Source of the DNA: an uncultured Alphaproteobacteria bacterium
Lineage (GTDB): Bacteria; Pseudomonadota; Alphaproteobacteria; HIMB59; GCA-002718135
Direction of reading: 5' to 3'
NCBI GenBank assembly: GCA_902635455.1
Contig: CACPNW010000006.1
Coordinates: 1 to 64,000 of the forward strand
DNA length: 64,000 bases
This document shows positions 43,693-52,739 of the stretch, one piece after another (position 1 is the first letter of the stretch; the number at the start of each line of letters is the position of its first letter). The notes beneath the pieces are model-generated. The model searched no databases and was not told where the DNA came from. It saw nothing but the letters and a program-made list of their open reading frames with translations. The translations under genes were made by a program, and so were the position numbers.

Positions 43693-45177
43693 GTGTTATT
43701 TATGGATTTACATTATATATCAGCTACAGAAGCTATTGATAAATTTAAAAATAAGTCTCTATCTCCTGTTGAACTAATAAAGGCTATTATTAAAAGGGCT
43801 GAAGAAATCAATCCCAAAATAAATGCTCATAACTTTACCTTTTATGAAGAAGCTATTGAAAAAGCTGTAATTGCAGAAAAAAAATACTTTTCTAATTCAA
43901 ACATCCTGCCATTAGAAGGAATACCAGTAGCTATTAAAGATGAAGAAGATATCAAAGGTCAGCCTAATACAAACGGTTCTTTAGTTTTAAAAAATCATAT
44001 TGCTTCAAAAACTATGGTAGATGTTGAAAGAATAATAGAATCTGGGGCAGTTATTCATTGCAGAACAACTACACCTGAGTTCTCTCTTACTTCTTTCACA
44101 CATTCAAAAATTTGGGGAGTAACAAAAAATCCTTGGGGCTTATATTATTCCCCTGGAGGTTCGTCTGGGGGTTCAGGCGCCTCATTGGCCGCAGGTTGCT
44201 CAACATTAGCAACTGGTTCTGATATTGGAGGATCTATTAGAATTCCTGCTTCAGCTTGTGGTTTAGTTGGATTTAAACCTCCTCACGGTCGAAATCCTCA
44301 AGAAGCTCCTTTTAATCATGATCAATACTGTGTGGTTGGACCTATGGCTAGAACTGTAAAAGATTGTGCGTTAATGCAAAATGTGATGTCAGGACCACAC
44401 CCAAAAGATATTACAAGTTTAAAGCCTAAATTAACAATTCCCAATAAATTTGAAAATATTAAAAATTGGAAAATAGCTTATTCTATGAATCTTGGTTTTT
44501 TTGAAATTGATAAAGAAGTAGAAAAAAATACATTAAAAATGATTAGTAAGCTTAAAGACTTAGGAGCAAAAGTAGAAGAGGTTAAAATAAATTGGAACAA
44601 AAAAGAGCTCGAAGATACTTGTTATAATTATTACGCTCATCTTTTTGCAAATCTTGTTTCAGAATTAATGCCTGATTATGAAGAAGAGCTTACTGATTAT
44701 GCCAAGGCTTCTGGAATTTCAGCTAAAATTATTAATCAGGCATTAGTAGAAAAAAAGAAAATTAATTTTCCTTCAATGGGTGTAGATCTTGGAATGACTT
44801 TATATGAATGCAATAAAGTAGCTGGAAAAATGTATGATCAATTTGGTCCTATAATTCATAACTATGATGCATTTGTATGCCCTACTCTATCAATACCTTC
44901 TGTAAAAGCTGATTTAAATTTATTTGAAGATAAAGTATTAATTAATGGAAAAGAAATAAACTCCCCAGATCTTGGATGGACACTCTGCTATCCTTTTAAC
45001 ATGCTTTGTCGTTTACCAGTGCTATCAATACCTTCTGGATTAGCTAGCAATGGTATACCGACAGGTATTCAAATAGTAGGAAAGCCATATGAAGATATTC
45101 CCGTTTTTCAAGCAGGGTATAACTTAGAGCAAATAGAGCCTTGGTATAAAACAGAAAAATTTAAACCCAATATATAA
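43693..45177 (+). CDS. Amidase signature family protein
   Basis: GIPVAIKDEEDIKGQPNTNGS, SPGGSSGGSGASLAAGCSTLATGSDIGGSIRIPAS. Probable start ATG 43702 (listed start is GTG). Confidence 0.94.
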   Translation: MLFMDLHYISATEAIDKFKNKSLSPVELIKAIIKRAEEINPKINAHNFTFYEEAIEKAVIAEKKYFSNSNILPLEGIPVAIKDEEDIKGQPNTNGSLVLKNHIASKTMVDVERIIESGAVIHCRTTTPEFSLTSFTHSKIWGVTKNPWGLYYSPGGSSGGSGASLAAGCSTLATGSDIGGSIRIPASACGLVGFKPPHGRNPQEAPFNHDQYCVVGPMARTVKDCALMQNVMSGPHPKDITSLKPKLTIPNKFENIKNWKIAYSMNLGFFEIDKEVEKNTLKMISKLKDLGAKVEEVKINWNKKELEDTCYNYYAHLFANLVSELMPDYEEELTDYAKASGISAKIINQALVEKKKINFPSMGVDLGMTLYECNKVAGKMYDQFGPIIHNYDAFVCPTLSIPSVKADLNLFEDKVLINGKEINSPDLGWTLCYPFNMLCRLPVLSIPSGLASNGIPTGIQIVGKPYEDIPVFQAGYNLEQIEPWYKTEKFKPNI

Positions 45178-45260
45178 ATAAATTTTATTTTTATTGAAAT
45201 TTTCTGAAATTATTGTTCATATACTACTTAATTAATTAATTAATTTTTATTGGGGGTAAA

Positions 45261-46373
45261 ATGCCTAAATATGATTTAGCTAAAAAAATTGTTAACGGGG
45301 AATTATCTCGTAGACAAATGATTAAAGCACTAGGAGCGGCGGGAGTGATCACTTCACTTTCACCTCTTGTAGCAAAATCTGCATTCGCAAAGGAACAGGT
45401 TGGTCTGTTTACTTGGGGTGGGTATGATGATGATGGTCTTTACAGTGGTTATATAAATAAACACGGTGGAGCACCTGAATATACAACATTTGGAGATGCA
45501 GAAGAAGGCCTGCAAAAATTAAGAGCAGGTTATGTAACAGATGTTATACATCCTTGTTACTCAGATCCACCAAGATGGCAAAGAGCTGGTGTTATTCAGC
45601 CTATTGACACAAGTAGGCTTGCAAGCTGGGGAGATCTTTTCCCACAATTAACTGGAATGGGTTCTGTTAATTTTGATGGTGCACAATGGATGGCTCCTGT
45701 TGATTGGGGAGATACTTCTTTAATTTATAATCCAGACAAAGTTAATTGGATGAGTCCCGGAAATGAAAGTTTAGGTCTGTTATTTGATGATCGTATGGAA
45801 GGTAAAGTAGCTATATTAGATTCAGCTGCGGACTCTTGGTACTTAGTTGCTATTTATCATGGCATTGATGTAACTAGAATGGAGCATGTTACAAAAGCTC
45901 AAGTTGATAGTGTTTATGAAGCATTAAGAAAAATGAGAAAAAATGTTAAAATTTATACTACTGATACAGCAACTCTAGAACAAGCTTTATTGGATGAAGA
46001 AGTATGGTGTGCTCTTGCTTGGAATGAGTCATCTTGGAATACAGGTTTTCCTATGATGAGTCCGAAAGAAGGTACTTTAACTTGGTCTTGTGGGCTAGTT
46101 ATTCATAAAGACGCTCCAAATTTAGATTTAGCTTATGATCTAATTGAAGCATCTATAAGTGCTGAAACTTCAGAATATTTATTAAATGAATGGGGATATG
46201 GTCACTCTAACAAAAAGGGATATGAAACTATATCTGCAGAAGCTCTAGCTGAAAGAGGTTTAGCTCCTGATCCTATTGCGCATTTAGAAGGTGGTAATTT
46301 TAGCAACAATCCAACTGATGAAATTACTGATTATATTGAAATGCAATGGGCAGAATTTACTGCTGGCGGTTAA
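45261..46373 (+). CDS. ABC transporter substrate-binding protein (PotD-like), predicted Tat signal
   Basis: SRRQMIKALGAAGVITSLSPLVAKSAFA twin-Arg leader; LFTWGGYDDDG...YTTFGDAEEGLQKLRAGY. Strong SD-like GGGGG. Confidence 0.92.
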   Translation: MPKYDLAKKIVNGELSRRQMIKALGAAGVITSLSPLVAKSAFAKEQVGLFTWGGYDDDGLYSGYINKHGGAPEYTTFGDAEEGLQKLRAGYVTDVIHPCYSDPPRWQRAGVIQPIDTSRLASWGDLFPQLTGMGSVNFDGAQWMAPVDWGDTSLIYNPDKVNWMSPGNESLGLLFDDRMEGKVAILDSAADSWYLVAIYHGIDVTRMEHVTKAQVDSVYEALRKMRKNVKIYTTDTATLEQALLDEEVWCALAWNESSWNTGFPMMSPKEGTLTWSCGLVIHKDAPNLDLAYDLIEASISAETSEYLLNEWGYGHSNKKGYETISAEALAERGLAPDPIAHLEGGNFSNNPTDEITDYIEMQWAEFTAGG

Positions 46374-46393
46374 TAAATTTTTTTTTATAAATT

Positions 46394-46430
46394 TGACCCG
46401 TAATTTTATTACGGGTCATTTTTTTTTATA
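46394..46430 (+). terminator. Rho-independent terminator
   Basis: Perfect 10-bp stem TGACCCGTAA-TTTTA-TTACGGGTCA followed by a T-tract, between the SBP gene and the convergent ATPase gene. Confidence 0.92.
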
Positions 46431-47500
46431 ACACGTATATCTTTTAAATTAATATTTAAGTAACAATCAGAATTTATTGATAACCCTTGTAAACTTTCTG
46501 CGGTTGATAACATAAGTGCTTTATCTACTCCTTCTATACTTACATATACATATGTTAAATTCCCATAAAATGAAGTATTTGTAATTTTACCCTTAACTTG
46601 AATATCGGATTTTTTATTATCATTTGAGCTAATGTTTATTGACTTAGGTCTTATACCGGTAACAATAGTATCGTTTTGATTAATAATTGTATGTGCTTGT
46701 ATTGTATATTCACCTATTCCATTAATTAAAACTTTTACATTCTTGCCATCAATATTAGAAATTTCAGAGTTTAATAAATTTATGTCTCCTATGAAATCTC
46801 CTACAAATAAATTTACAGGAAAATCATATAATTCTCTAGGTGGTGAAACTTGTAAAATTTTTCCTTGATTCATTACTGCCACCCTATCAGACATGGTCAT
46901 TGCCTCTTCCTGATCGTGAGTAACAAAAACAAAAGTTATTCCTACACTTCTTTGTAAGTTTCTTAACTCTATTTGCATCTCTTCTCTTAATTTCTTATCT
47001 AATGCTCCTAATGGCTCATCCAGTAATAAAACTTTAGGCCTTTTGACAAGTGCTCTAGCTAAAGCAACTCTTTGTCGCTGACCACCTGAAAGTTGGTTAG
47101 AAAATCTATTTTCATAACCTTCTAATTTTACCATTTTAAGAGCTTCACTTACTCTTTGATTCACTTCTTCAGCAGAAATTTTTTCTTTCCTTAAACCAAA
47201 CTCTATATTTCTTTTTACATTTATATGAGGAAATATAGCATAGTTTTGAAATACCATATTAGTTGGCCTTAAATTTGCTGGAATATCAGTTACATCAGAG
47301 CCATCAATTGAAACTGAACCTTCTGATGGATATTCAAACCCTGCTAAAATTCTTAACAAAGTAGTTTTTCCACAACCTGAAGGCCCTAAAAGAGAGAAAA
47401 ATTCACCCTTTCCAATGTTTATATTAACATTATCTACTGCAACCACATCGTCAAAATTTTTTGACAGATTGTTTATTTTTATAAAATTCTTATCATCCAT
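46409..47500 (-). CDS. Polyamine/betaine-type ABC transporter ATPase (PotA-like)
   Basis: LLGPSGCGKTTLLRILAGF, LSGGQRQRVALARAL, LLLDEPLGALDKKLREEMQ, VTHDQEEAMTMSDR. Confidence 0.96.
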   Translation of the reverse strand: MDDKNFIKINNLSKNFDDVVAVDNVNINIGKGEFFSLLGPSGCGKTTLLRILAGFEYPSEGSVSIDGSDVTDIPANLRPTNMVFQNYAIFPHINVKRNIEFGLRKEKISAEEVNQRVSEALKMVKLEGYENRFSNQLSGGQRQRVALARALVKRPKVLLLDEPLGALDKKLREEMQIELRNLQRSVGITFVFVTHDQEEAMTMSDRVAVMNQGKILQVSPPRELYDFPVNLFVGDFIGDINLLNSEISNIDGKNVKVLINGIGEYTIQAHTIINQNDTIVTGIRPKSINISSNDNKKSDIQVKGKITNTSFYGNLTYVYVSIEGVDKALMLSTAESLQGLSINSDCYLNINLKDIRVIKKNDP

Positions 47501-48312
47501 TATATTCCACCTATTTTACTTTTCTTACCAGAAGGGTTGCCTAAATTCCTTAACCAATAAGATATTATAACTAACAATGAAGTAACCACAATAATTACTG
47601 CCCCTAATGCCAAAACATGAGGTAATTTTTTTGGAAAACGCATTTGTCCCCACATATACATAGGTAGTGTTTGATCTGATGAGGATAAGAAAAAAGCAAG
47701 AATAAATTCATCAAATGAAATTACAAATGATAATAATAAAGATGCTATAACTGCTGGTAAAACAAGAGGAAAAGTTACACGCCAAAAAGTTCCCCAAGCA
47801 TTTTCTCCTAAATCCATTGCTGCTTCTTCTAAGTTTTTATCAAAGCCCTCCATTCTTGAAATTAAAATTAATAAACAAAAAGGAGTGCAAAATAAAATAT
47901 GCGAAATAGTTACTGGAACCAAACCTAATTGAAAACCCATTCCAGTCCAAATTACAATTAAAGCTACTGCAATAATAATTTCAGGAATAACAAAAGGAAG
48001 TAAAATTGCTCCATATGATAATTGATGAAATCTAACTTTATATCTTGTAAATGCTTTAGCAGCTAACAATGCAATAAAAGTACTAAAAACAGATGCTACC
48101 AATCCAACTTTTATACTATTCATCAAAGCTTTATGTAGTCTGCTAGAATGAATCATTTGATCATACCATTTAAACGTAAAACCCTTAAGCGGAAAAACCA
48201 TATGAATAGCATCATTAAAAGAAAAAATAGGTAACAGCATCACTGGTATATATAAAAAAGCAAAATAAATTATTGAATATAAAAGTAATGTATTATTTTT
48301 TTTATACATCAA
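47500..48312 (-). CDS. ABC transporter permease (PotC-like)
   Basis: EEAAMDLGENAWGTFWRVTFPLVLPAVIASLLLSFVISFDEFILAFFLS. Confidence 0.94.
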   Translation of the reverse strand: MMYKKNNTLLLYSIIYFAFLYIPVMLLPIFSFNDAIHMVFPLKGFTFKWYDQMIHSSRLHKALMNSIKVGLVASVFSTFIALLAAKAFTRYKVRFHQLSYGAILLPFVIPEIIIAVALIVIWTGMGFQLGLVPVTISHILFCTPFCLLILISRMEGFDKNLEEAAMDLGENAWGTFWRVTFPLVLPAVIASLLLSFVISFDEFILAFFLSSSDQTLPMYMWGQMRFPKKLPHVLALGAVIIVVTSLLVIISYWLRNLGNPSGKKSKIGGI

Positions 48313-49193
48313 GACATCCTTAAACTTACTTTTTTTGTTATATAAGTGACAACTAATGCGACAAAGCTAACAGACAATAACATTAATACAGCTGAAGCTG
48401 CGCCTAAAGGAAAGTTATTAGCTCTTCCAAATAGACTTTGAATCATGTTAGACAACATCCTTCCATCAGTCCCTCCTACTAGTTGTGGTGTTACATAATC
48501 ACCTACTGTTGGAATAAAAATAATTAGTATAGCTCCTATTACTCCAGGCAATGAAAGTGGGAAAGTAACCCTCCAAAAAGTTTGAAATTTTGAACATCCT
48601 AAATCATAAGAAGCCTCTAAAAGTGATTTATCAATTTTATCTAAAGATACATAAAGTGGTAATATCGCAAATGCAGCCCAAGCATGAGCTAAAGTCAAAA
48701 CTACAGCAGTTTGACTATAAATTAAGAAACTTAAAGGCTCATCTATTGCGCCAGAAAACATTAGAGCAGAATTTATAACACCTTTGTGTCCTAAAATTAC
48801 TCTCCAAGAAAATACTCTTAACAAATAACTCGTCCAAAATGGTAATGTCATTAGTACGATCCAAAGCATTTTATTTTTCTTTACGTAAAAAGCAATATAA
48901 TAAGCTAAAGGATAGGTAGTTAATAAAGTTACCAAAGTTACTAAAAAAGAAATCTTAATAGAGCGAAATAATAAAGTTGAATAAACAGGTCTGCTAAAGA
49001 AATCAGCATATCTGTCTAGAGTTAAGGTGCTATCTATTTCCATCATACTAACTTGTGTATGAAAACTTGTTAAAACCATTAAAAGTAATGGCGAAGCCAT
49101 TGCTAAAATAACTAGAATTAAAGCTGGAGATAGTAAAGTATAAGCCCTTATACTTTCATGTTTTGAAAATAATTTTCTCCATGTATTTATCAT
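48309..49193 (-). CDS. ABC transporter permease (PotB-like)
   Basis: LLEASYDLGCSKFQTFWRVTFPLSLPGVIGAILIIFIPTVGDYVTPQLVGG. Confidence 0.94.
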   Translation of the reverse strand: MINTWRKLFSKHESIRAYTLLSPALILVILAMASPLLLMVLTSFHTQVSMMEIDSTLTLDRYADFFSRPVYSTLLFRSIKISFLVTLVTLLTTYPLAYYIAFYVKKNKMLWIVLMTLPFWTSYLLRVFSWRVILGHKGVINSALMFSGAIDEPLSFLIYSQTAVVLTLAHAWAAFAILPLYVSLDKIDKSLLEASYDLGCSKFQTFWRVTFPLSLPGVIGAILIIFIPTVGDYVTPQLVGGTDGRMLSNMIQSLFGRANNFPLGAASAVLMLLSVSFVALVVTYITKKVSLRMS

Positions 49194-49212
49194 AAATGAC
49201 CTTATATATTAT

Positions 49213-50391
49213 TTATTCAATTAAGGATTGCAAACCCCTTTTATAAAGAGAATTTGCAATAATTATTCTATGAATTTCACTTGTTCCTTCCCAAATACGA
49301 TCAACACGAAGTTCTCTATAATATCTCTCAGCAACATTGTCTCTCATATATCCTCTGCCTCCAAAAATTTGAACAGATCTATCAGCTACTCTATTAGCCA
49401 TTTCAGACGCCATTAGTTTAATCATAGAACATTTTCCATGTAAAATTTTGACATCTTGTTTTGCATCATGTGCTTTGCATATTTCGTACAACATTAATCT
49501 AGTAGAAGCCAGTTCATTTACACTATCGGCAAGCATGAACTGTATTGCTTGATAATTTGCAATTTTATCACCAAATGAAACTCTTTCTTTTGCAAACTCT
49601 GTAACTTCATCAATAAGCCTTTCAGCTGCTCCACAACATCTTGCTGCTATACCTAATCTTTCATGTCTGAACCAAGAGTGAGTAAAATCCATACCCATGC
49701 CTTCATTTCCTATAATATTTTTTTCAGCTACAGACACATTATTAAATCGATAAATACTATGATGATGAGCATATGTATGGCTAAACTTAGGAGTGTCAAT
49801 TAATTCAATACCTTCAACATTTTTATCAATTATGAAAAGTGCATTTTTATCTTTATTTGGCCCTGATTTAATTTTAGCTTGCAAAAAGAAAAAGTCAGCT
49901 AAGTTTGCACTTGTTACATACCATTTTTCTCCATTAATTATATATTGGTCTCCTTTTTTTTCTGCCGTTGTTTCAATTGATCCTTCTACATCAGATCCTG
50001 CACCCTTTTCTGTGATTGCATAACATTCTTTTTTTATACCTTTTAAGAGGGGTTGAAGATAATGTTCTTTTTGGTAATCATTAAAATTCTCTTCCATCCA
50101 ATCCTGAGCTTCAGAAAAACACCAGCATAAAGCATTAGTAACCCTACCTAATTGTTCCCATATTATCATTTGTTCAAACATAGTTAATCCTAAGCCACCG
50201 CTTTCTTTTGTTATGCCCATACCTGGCAATCCGAAAGAAATTGCAATTTCACGATGTTTTTTTTCAATATCTTTTGGAAGCTCACCTTCATTTTTTTCTG
50301 CATGAACTTCCCAGGGAATAAGTTCATCATTTACAAATTTTTTTATTTTTATCTTCCATTCAAGAGCTTTAGGTGTCATTCCACTATACAT
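49213..50391 (-). CDS. Acyl-CoA dehydrogenase
   Basis: CYAITEKGAGSDVEGSIETTA, ADRSVQIFGGRGYMRDNVAERYYRELRVDRIWEGTSEIHRIIIA. Confidence 0.94.
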   Translation of the reverse strand: MYSGMTPKALEWKIKIKKFVNDELIPWEVHAEKNEGELPKDIEKKHREIAISFGLPGMGITKESGGLGLTMFEQMIIWEQLGRVTNALCWCFSEAQDWMEENFNDYQKEHYLQPLLKGIKKECYAITEKGAGSDVEGSIETTAEKKGDQYIINGEKWYVTSANLADFFFLQAKIKSGPNKDKNALFIIDKNVEGIELIDTPKFSHTYAHHHSIYRFNNVSVAEKNIIGNEGMGMDFTHSWFRHERLGIAARCCGAAERLIDEVTEFAKERVSFGDKIANYQAIQFMLADSVNELASTRLMLYEICKAHDAKQDVKILHGKCSMIKLMASEMANRVADRSVQIFGGRGYMRDNVAERYYRELRVDRIWEGTSEIHRIIIANSLYKRGLQSLIE

Positions 50392-50394
50392 AAT

Positions 50395-51018
50395 TTATAA
50401 TATTCCTTTAAATTGTTTTGGAAAATTTGATTTAACAAATTCAAAACAAATTTTCTTTGATTGCGTTCTATTAAAAGTATCAGGATCTTCTAACTGATCT
50501 AACCACAAACCCATTATTAAAGCTTGAAATCCTCTAGCTACATTTTTTTTTGATAATTTATTTTTTTCTTTTTTTATTAAATCTGTAAATATATTTTCAG
50601 TTACACTTTGATAGTACAAGTCTCTTTCTTTACATATTTGATGATAAGCAGGTTTATACTTTATTTCACTAAAGAAAGTAAACCAAACTGCAATTTTTTC
50701 TCTAGTGCATATTTTTTTACTAAAATCATTTTCTATAATTCCTATTATTTTTTTTCTTGGATCATTACCTGATTTAGAAATACTTTTTTGAAATGAGTGA
50801 AGATATTCATTTGAAATAAACTTTAGGGTTTCAATTAATAATATTTCCTTACTTTTGAAATGAAAATTAACAATACCTTGAGATAGTCCTGCCCCCTGTG
50901 ACACATCCTGCATTGTTAATTCATTTATCCCTTTTTTAGATAAATTTTTAATAGTAGATGAAATTAATTTTAAATTACTATTTTTTTTGTTTTCTAATCT
51001 AAGATTTCGCTGCTTCAT
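50395..51018 (-). CDS. TetR-family regulator, BetI-like
   Basis: ISSTIKNLSKKGINELTMQDVSQGAGLSQGIVNFHFKSKEILLIETL HTH; BetI-like C-terminal region (KIAVWFTFFSEIKYKPAYHQICKERD). Confidence 0.88.
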   Translation of the reverse strand: MKQRNLRLENKKNSNLKLISSTIKNLSKKGINELTMQDVSQGAGLSQGIVNFHFKSKEILLIETLKFISNEYLHSFQKSISKSGNDPRKKIIGIIENDFSKKICTREKIAVWFTFFSEIKYKPAYHQICKERDLYYQSVTENIFTDLIKKEKNKLSKKNVARGFQALIMGLWLDQLEDPDTFNRTQSKKICFEFVKSNFPKQFKGIL

Positions 51019-51076
51019 AAATTTACTAAAACTACATTAGTTTTTCATAAAAAGCTTGATTTTACAAGAAATTTGG

Positions 51077-51092
51077 TTGAATGGTCATTCAA
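51077..51092. promoter_or_regulatory. Palindromic operator TTGAATGGTCATTCAA between the TetR gene and the PYROXD2-like operon
   Basis: Perfect 7-bp half-sites with 2-bp spacer; starts 34 bp upstream of the likely ATG at 51111; TATAAA at 51098-51103. Confidence 0.78.
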
Positions 51093-52739
51093 AGAGATAT
51101 AAAAAAAACTATGAACAAAGCTAAATATGATGTTGCTATAATTGGAGGCGGTCACAATGGGTTAACTACAGCATGTTATTTAGCCAAAGCCGGCCTTAAA
51201 GTGGTTGTTGTAGAAAGACATGATTATGTTGGAGGCGCTGCTGTAAGTAGAGAGCTTCATCCAGGCTGGACATATTCTAACTGTTCTTATGTTTGTAGCT
51301 TATTGCGACCTGAAATTTTTAGAGATTTAGAATTGTCAAAGCATGGTTTACAAATTATTCCTTATGAAGGTAGTGCTAGTATGCTTGATGATGGAAGATT
51401 TTACGCACATTATCAAGACCATGATTTAACATACCGTTCTATTGCTCAATTTTCAAAAAAAGATGCTGAAGCTTATGATAGATTTGGAAAAGATGTCATG
51501 AGGCAATGTAAAATCATTAAACCTCTTTTAAAATTGACTCCTCCTGATCCAACATCTTTTAAACCAAAAGACATAATGGGCTTATTTGAATTTGCTAAAT
51601 ATTTTGCTGCTAAAGATGAATTAGGCGGATTAGGAGAAAAAGAAATTTATGACACCATTAGATTCTGGACAATGAGTGTTAGAGACTATCTCGAAGAATA
51701 TTTTGAGTCAGATATAGTAAAGGTTCATTTAGCAGGTTCGGCTATTATTGGAACGGCACTTGGTCCTTACTCACCTGGTTCAGCATACGTATTATTACAT
51801 CATTATATGGGAGAAGTTGATGGCACTGTAGGAGCTTGGGGTTATTCAAGAGGAGGAATGGGTTCAATCACAAAAGCTATGGCATCATCTTTTAAATCAA
51901 AAAATGGAGAGATTAAAGCTGGCTCACCAGTTACTAAAATTCTCATTAAGAATAATAAAAGTTATGGTCTTGTTCTCGAAAATGGTGATGAAATTTATGC
52001 TGATAAAATAGTTTCAAATCTTGATGTAAAAAGAACTTTTTTAAAAGTTGTTGAAGAAAAAGAATTACCTAGTGATTTTTATAGAGCTGTAAAAAATTTT
52101 AAAATTCGAGGATCTTCAGGAAAATTAAATATTGCGCTTGATGATCTTCCTGTTTGGAAAAGTATTCCAATTGGCGATCCTGCAGGAACCGGTGATTTGC
52201 ACATAACACAGAACATTGAAGAGATGGAGGGCGCTTATGATGATTGGAAAGATGGTAAATGGTCTCAATTTCCTTATGTTGATATGTGTATTCCTAGTAT
52301 TAATGATCCAACAATGGCACCTCAAGGAAAACATTATATGTCAGTTTTCATTCAATATGTGCCATATAATTTAGCAGATGGAGGGTGGACTGAAGAAAAG
52401 CGTAAAGAGTTTGGGAAACATGTAATGGAAAGAATTGGAAATTACTCAACAAACTTCAAAGATATCATCAATCACGCAGAAATTAGAACTCCTAAAGAAT
52501 TAGAAGCAGAAGTTGGTTTAACTGAAGGTAATATATTTCAAGGTGAATTAACAATGGATCAACTAATGTTTAATCGTCCTGTGCCTGGCTATGCTCAATA
52601 CAAAACACCTATAAAAAACCTATACATGTGTGGTTCTAGTACGCATCCTGGTGGAGGTGTTATGGGAGCACCTGGGGCAAATGCAGCAAGAGAAATATTA
52701 AAAGATTTAAATAAGAAAATGTCAACGCATTACATATGA
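51081..52739 (+). CDS. NAD(P)/FAD-dependent oxidoreductase, phytoene-desaturase/PYROXD2-like
   Basis: KYDVAIIGGGHNGLTTACYLAKAGLKVVVVERHDYVGGAAVSRE; LYMCGSSTHPGGGVMGAPGANAAREIL. Likely start MNKAKYD at 51111. Confidence 0.9.
   Translation: MVIQRDIKKTMNKAKYDVAIIGGGHNGLTTACYLAKAGLKVVVVERHDYVGGAAVSRELHPGWTYSNCSYVCSLLRPEIFRDLELSKHGLQIIPYEGSASMLDDGRFYAHYQDHDLTYRSIAQFSKKDAEAYDRFGKDVMRQCKIIKPLLKLTPPDPTSFKPKDIMGLFEFAKYFAAKDELGGLGEKEIYDTIRFWTMSVRDYLEEYFESDIVKVHLAGSAIIGTALGPYSPGSAYVLLHHYMGEVDGTVGAWGYSRGGMGSITKAMASSFKSKNGEIKAGSPVTKILIKNNKSYGLVLENGDEIYADKIVSNLDVKRTFLKVVEEKELPSDFYRAVKNFKIRGSSGKLNIALDDLPVWKSIPIGDPAGTGDLHITQNIEEMEGAYDDWKDGKWSQFPYVDMCIPSINDPTMAPQGKHYMSVFIQYVPYNLADGGWTEEKRKEFGKHVMERIGNYSTNFKDIINHAEIRTPKELEAEVGLTEGNIFQGELTMDQLMFNRPVPGYAQYKTPIKNLYMCGSSTHPGGGVMGAPGANAAREILKDLNKKMSTHYI

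Noticed and set aside
45226-45247. TTAATTAATTAATTAATT tandem tetranucleotide upstream of the SBP gene
   Set aside because: Probably AT-rich promoter/leader sequence; no matching copies elsewhere, so not called as a repeat element.
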